A stretch of DNA of 38,855 nucleotides from Bacteroidia bacterium 43-41 (GTDB taxonomy: Bacteria > Bacteroidota > Bacteroidia > Bacteroidales > Dysgonomonadaceae): contig MKTD01000059.1 in NCBI GenBank assembly GCA_001898165.1, forward strand, positions 1 through 38,855, given 5' to 3'. The translations under genes and the position numbers were made by a program. Below are positions 37,251-38,855 of the stretch, one piece after another. The notes under the pieces were generated by a model. That model was not told the DNA's origin. It saw only the letters and a list, made by a program, of their open reading frames with translations, and did not search any database. How positions within the stretch are numbered: the first letter of the stretch is position 1; every line of letters starts with the position of its first letter.

Positions 37251-38762
37251 ATGCTTAAAAAAGTCAGGGTAACCGCATCTGTAGTTCTTTTTGCCTTAAT
37301 AACGCTCTACTTTCTTGATTTTGCCGGCTTCCTGCCGGAAAATTTCAGCGTTTTAGCTGATATTCAATTCATTCCAGCATTGCTTGCGCTTAATATCGTT
37401 GTTCTTATAGCGCTGGTGGTACTCACCCTTATTTTCGGCAGGGTGTATTGTTCATCTATCTGCCCCATGGGTATTTATCAAGATATTGTGGCCTGGTTTT
37501 CAAAAAAGGCCCGAAAAAAGAAACGATACACCTACAGCAAGGCTAAAACAATTCTTCGATGGAGCGTTTTGGGTGCAACGCTTATCGCTTTTTTGTCCGG
37601 ATTCACATTTTTGCTCGGGATGCTCGATCCGTATGGCGCATACGGCCGGTTCGTAACTCATCTTTTCCGTCCCGCTTATCTTGCCGGGAACAATTTACTG
37701 GAAACCATTTTCACATCGTTCAACAATTACAGTTTATATAAAGTCGGCATCTACTCGTTGGGGTTGTTTTCGATGATCATGGCGTTGGTCACGTTGCTTG
37801 TTATCGGGTTTTTAGCTTGGAAAAACGGGCGGACCTATTGCAACACCATTTGTCCTGTAGGGACTACGCTTGGTTTTCTGAGCAGGTTTTCGCTTTTCAA
37901 GATCCAGTTCGCAGATGAAAAGTGTAATATGTGCGGTTTGTGCTCCATGAAATGCAAAGCATCGTGTATCGACTCGAAAAACAAAATCGTTGACTACAGC
38001 CGGTGCGTCACTTGTTTTAATTGTATTGAAGCGTGTAAACGCAGTGCAATGAGATACGCACCGGTATTTACCCGGTCAAAAGAGAGCAAGCCGGCCGACG
38101 AATCGAAACGCCGCTTCCTTTTAGCTACATTAGTTACAAGCCTGGCTGCCGGAAAGCTGATTGCCCAAACCGTTACCCAGCCGTCATTGTCCAAACGCGA
38201 ATTGAAACGCCAAACTCCCATTGCCCCTCCCGGAGCACTCAGTTTCGATCATTTTCGCGAGAAATGTATTTCGTGCCACCTCTGCGTGAGCAAATGCCCG
38301 TCGCACGTGATAAAACCGGCTTTTCTGGAATATGGGCCGGGCGGGATGATGCAACCTAAGCTTTATTTTGATCACGGATTTTGCAATTACGACTGTACGG
38401 TCTGCTGCGACATTTGTCCCACAGATGCTTTAGTGAAACTTACCGGGGAAGAGAAGCACCACACGCAGATGGGGAGGGTGAATTTCATTATCGAGAACTG
38501 TATTGTGTATTACGACGAAACCAATTGCGGCGCCTGCTCCGAGCACTGTCCCACTCAAGCAGTCTATATGGTTCCTTACAAAGGCTCATTAACCATTCCC
38601 GAAACAAATCCGAATATTTGCGTGGGGTGTGGCGGGTGCGAGTATGTGTGTCCGGCAATTCCTTATAAAGCCATTTATGTGGAAGGGCTTACTGCTCACA
38701 ATACCATTGAGATCAAGCAGGAAAAGGTGGAAGAAGTGACAATTGATGAGTTTGGATTTTGA
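37251..38762 (+). CDS. Membrane-bound 4Fe-4S polyferredoxin (NapH/NosR-like)
   Basis: The 503-residue protein has four or five membrane segments in the first 200 residues. Two C-x3-CP motifs (CSSICPMG and CNTICPVG) lie next to these segments, as in NapH- and NosR-type electron carriers. The C-terminal part holds several ferredoxin-like sites: CNMCGLCSMKC, CVTCFNCIEACK, CISCHLCVSKCP, CTVCCDICP, CGACSEHCP and CVGCGGCEYVCP. It should move electrons between quinol or ferredoxin and a soluble partner, most likely the DUF362 protein. A short hydrophobic, Ala-rich stretch near 290 (LLATLVTSLAAG) resembles an internal Tat-like segment. The function in this operon is unknown. The last 93 bases of the window after it hold nothing recognisable. 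Confidence 0.88.
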   Translation: MLKKVRVTASVVLFALITLYFLDFAGFLPENFSVLADIQFIPALLALNIVVLIALVVLTLIFGRVYCSSICPMGIYQDIVAWFSKKARKKKRYTYSKAKTILRWSVLGATLIAFLSGFTFLLGMLDPYGAYGRFVTHLFRPAYLAGNNLLETIFTSFNNYSLYKVGIYSLGLFSMIMALVTLLVIGFLAWKNGRTYCNTICPVGTTLGFLSRFSLFKIQFADEKCNMCGLCSMKCKASCIDSKNKIVDYSRCVTCFNCIEACKRSAMRYAPVFTRSKESKPADESKRRFLLATLVTSLAAGKLIAQTVTQPSLSKRELKRQTPIAPPGALSFDHFREKCISCHLCVSKCPSHVIKPAFLEYGPGGMMQPKLYFDHGFCNYDCTVCCDICPTDALVKLTGEEKHHTQMGRVNFIIENCIVYYDETNCGACSEHCPTQAVYMVPYKGSLTIPETNPNICVGCGGCEYVCPAIPYKAIYVEGLTAHNTIEIKQEKVEEVTIDEFGF

Positions 38763-38855
38763 TGCAATTTTATTGTTTAGTCTGACACTATCCCAATAAG
38801 TGTGTAAGTAGTAATTGAAGGGTCTTTACTTATAGCTTAACCCTGTCTGCAAAGA

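Overview
The window reads as a chromosomal segment of an anaerobic member of Bacteroidota, most likely order Bacteroidales. The evidence is a SusC/SusD pair behind a FecR-like anti-sigma tail, promoters of the TTG/TAnnTTTG type, Tat-exported Gfo/Idh/MocA oxidoreductases, DUF1080 (3-keto-glycoside hydrolase) proteins and a CE1-type esterase. No tRNA, rRNA, CRISPR array, transposase or integrase was seen. Assignments rest on reading translated sequence and motifs; no database search was run.

Layout. (1) 1-8723: an AT-rich glycan-uptake locus made of the end of a FecR gene, susC, susD, a secreted metallophosphoesterase, a DUF6528-like lipoprotein and a Ser-type sulfatase. (2) 8759-11021: a Tat-exported Gfo/Idh/MocA oxidoreductase and a sugar isomerase/epimerase-like TIM barrel, visibly richer in GC. 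(3) 11012-20518, minus strand: a tightly packed respiratory nitrate reductase operon, read in the order unknown membrane protein, mobA, narK, narG, narH, narJ, narI, P-loop NTPase. A Crp/Fnr regulator (20736-21428) diverges from its head. (4) 21442-21600: a decayed fragment of the isomerase gene at 10083, in the same orientation, so the nitrate block lies between an intact and a broken copy of one gene. (5) 21659-24369: a GntP-type permease broken by a one-base frameshift and a glycerate 2-kinase carrying an in-frame 66-bp insertion. (6) 24601-31566: an isomerase paralogue, two further Tat-type Gfo/Idh/MocA proteins and a 1128-residue HEAT/DUF1080/DUF1080 protein, closed by a strong terminator. 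(7) 31684-32089: an MntA-like nucleotidyltransferase with only a 39-codon stump of its HepT partner. (8) 32147-33319: a secreted CE1-like esterase. (9) 33460-38762: a five-gene operon of ECF-type S component, phosphoribosyltransferase, TonB-dependent receptor, DUF362 protein and membrane polyferredoxin. I cannot match this last operon to a described pathway.

How the parts may work together. Regions 1, 2 and 6 suggest import of a sulfated or otherwise decorated glycan or glycoside, followed by oxidative cleavage: oxidation at C3 by Gfo/Idh/MocA enzymes, then release by DUF1080 proteins. No classical glycoside hydrolase is present. Region 3 would let the cell use nitrate as electron acceptor through menaquinol; no nitrite reductase is present here. 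Region 9 couples outer-membrane uptake, inner-membrane vitamin-type uptake, a PRPP-dependent salvage step and an Fe-S redox module. It is the best candidate in the window for an undescribed system.
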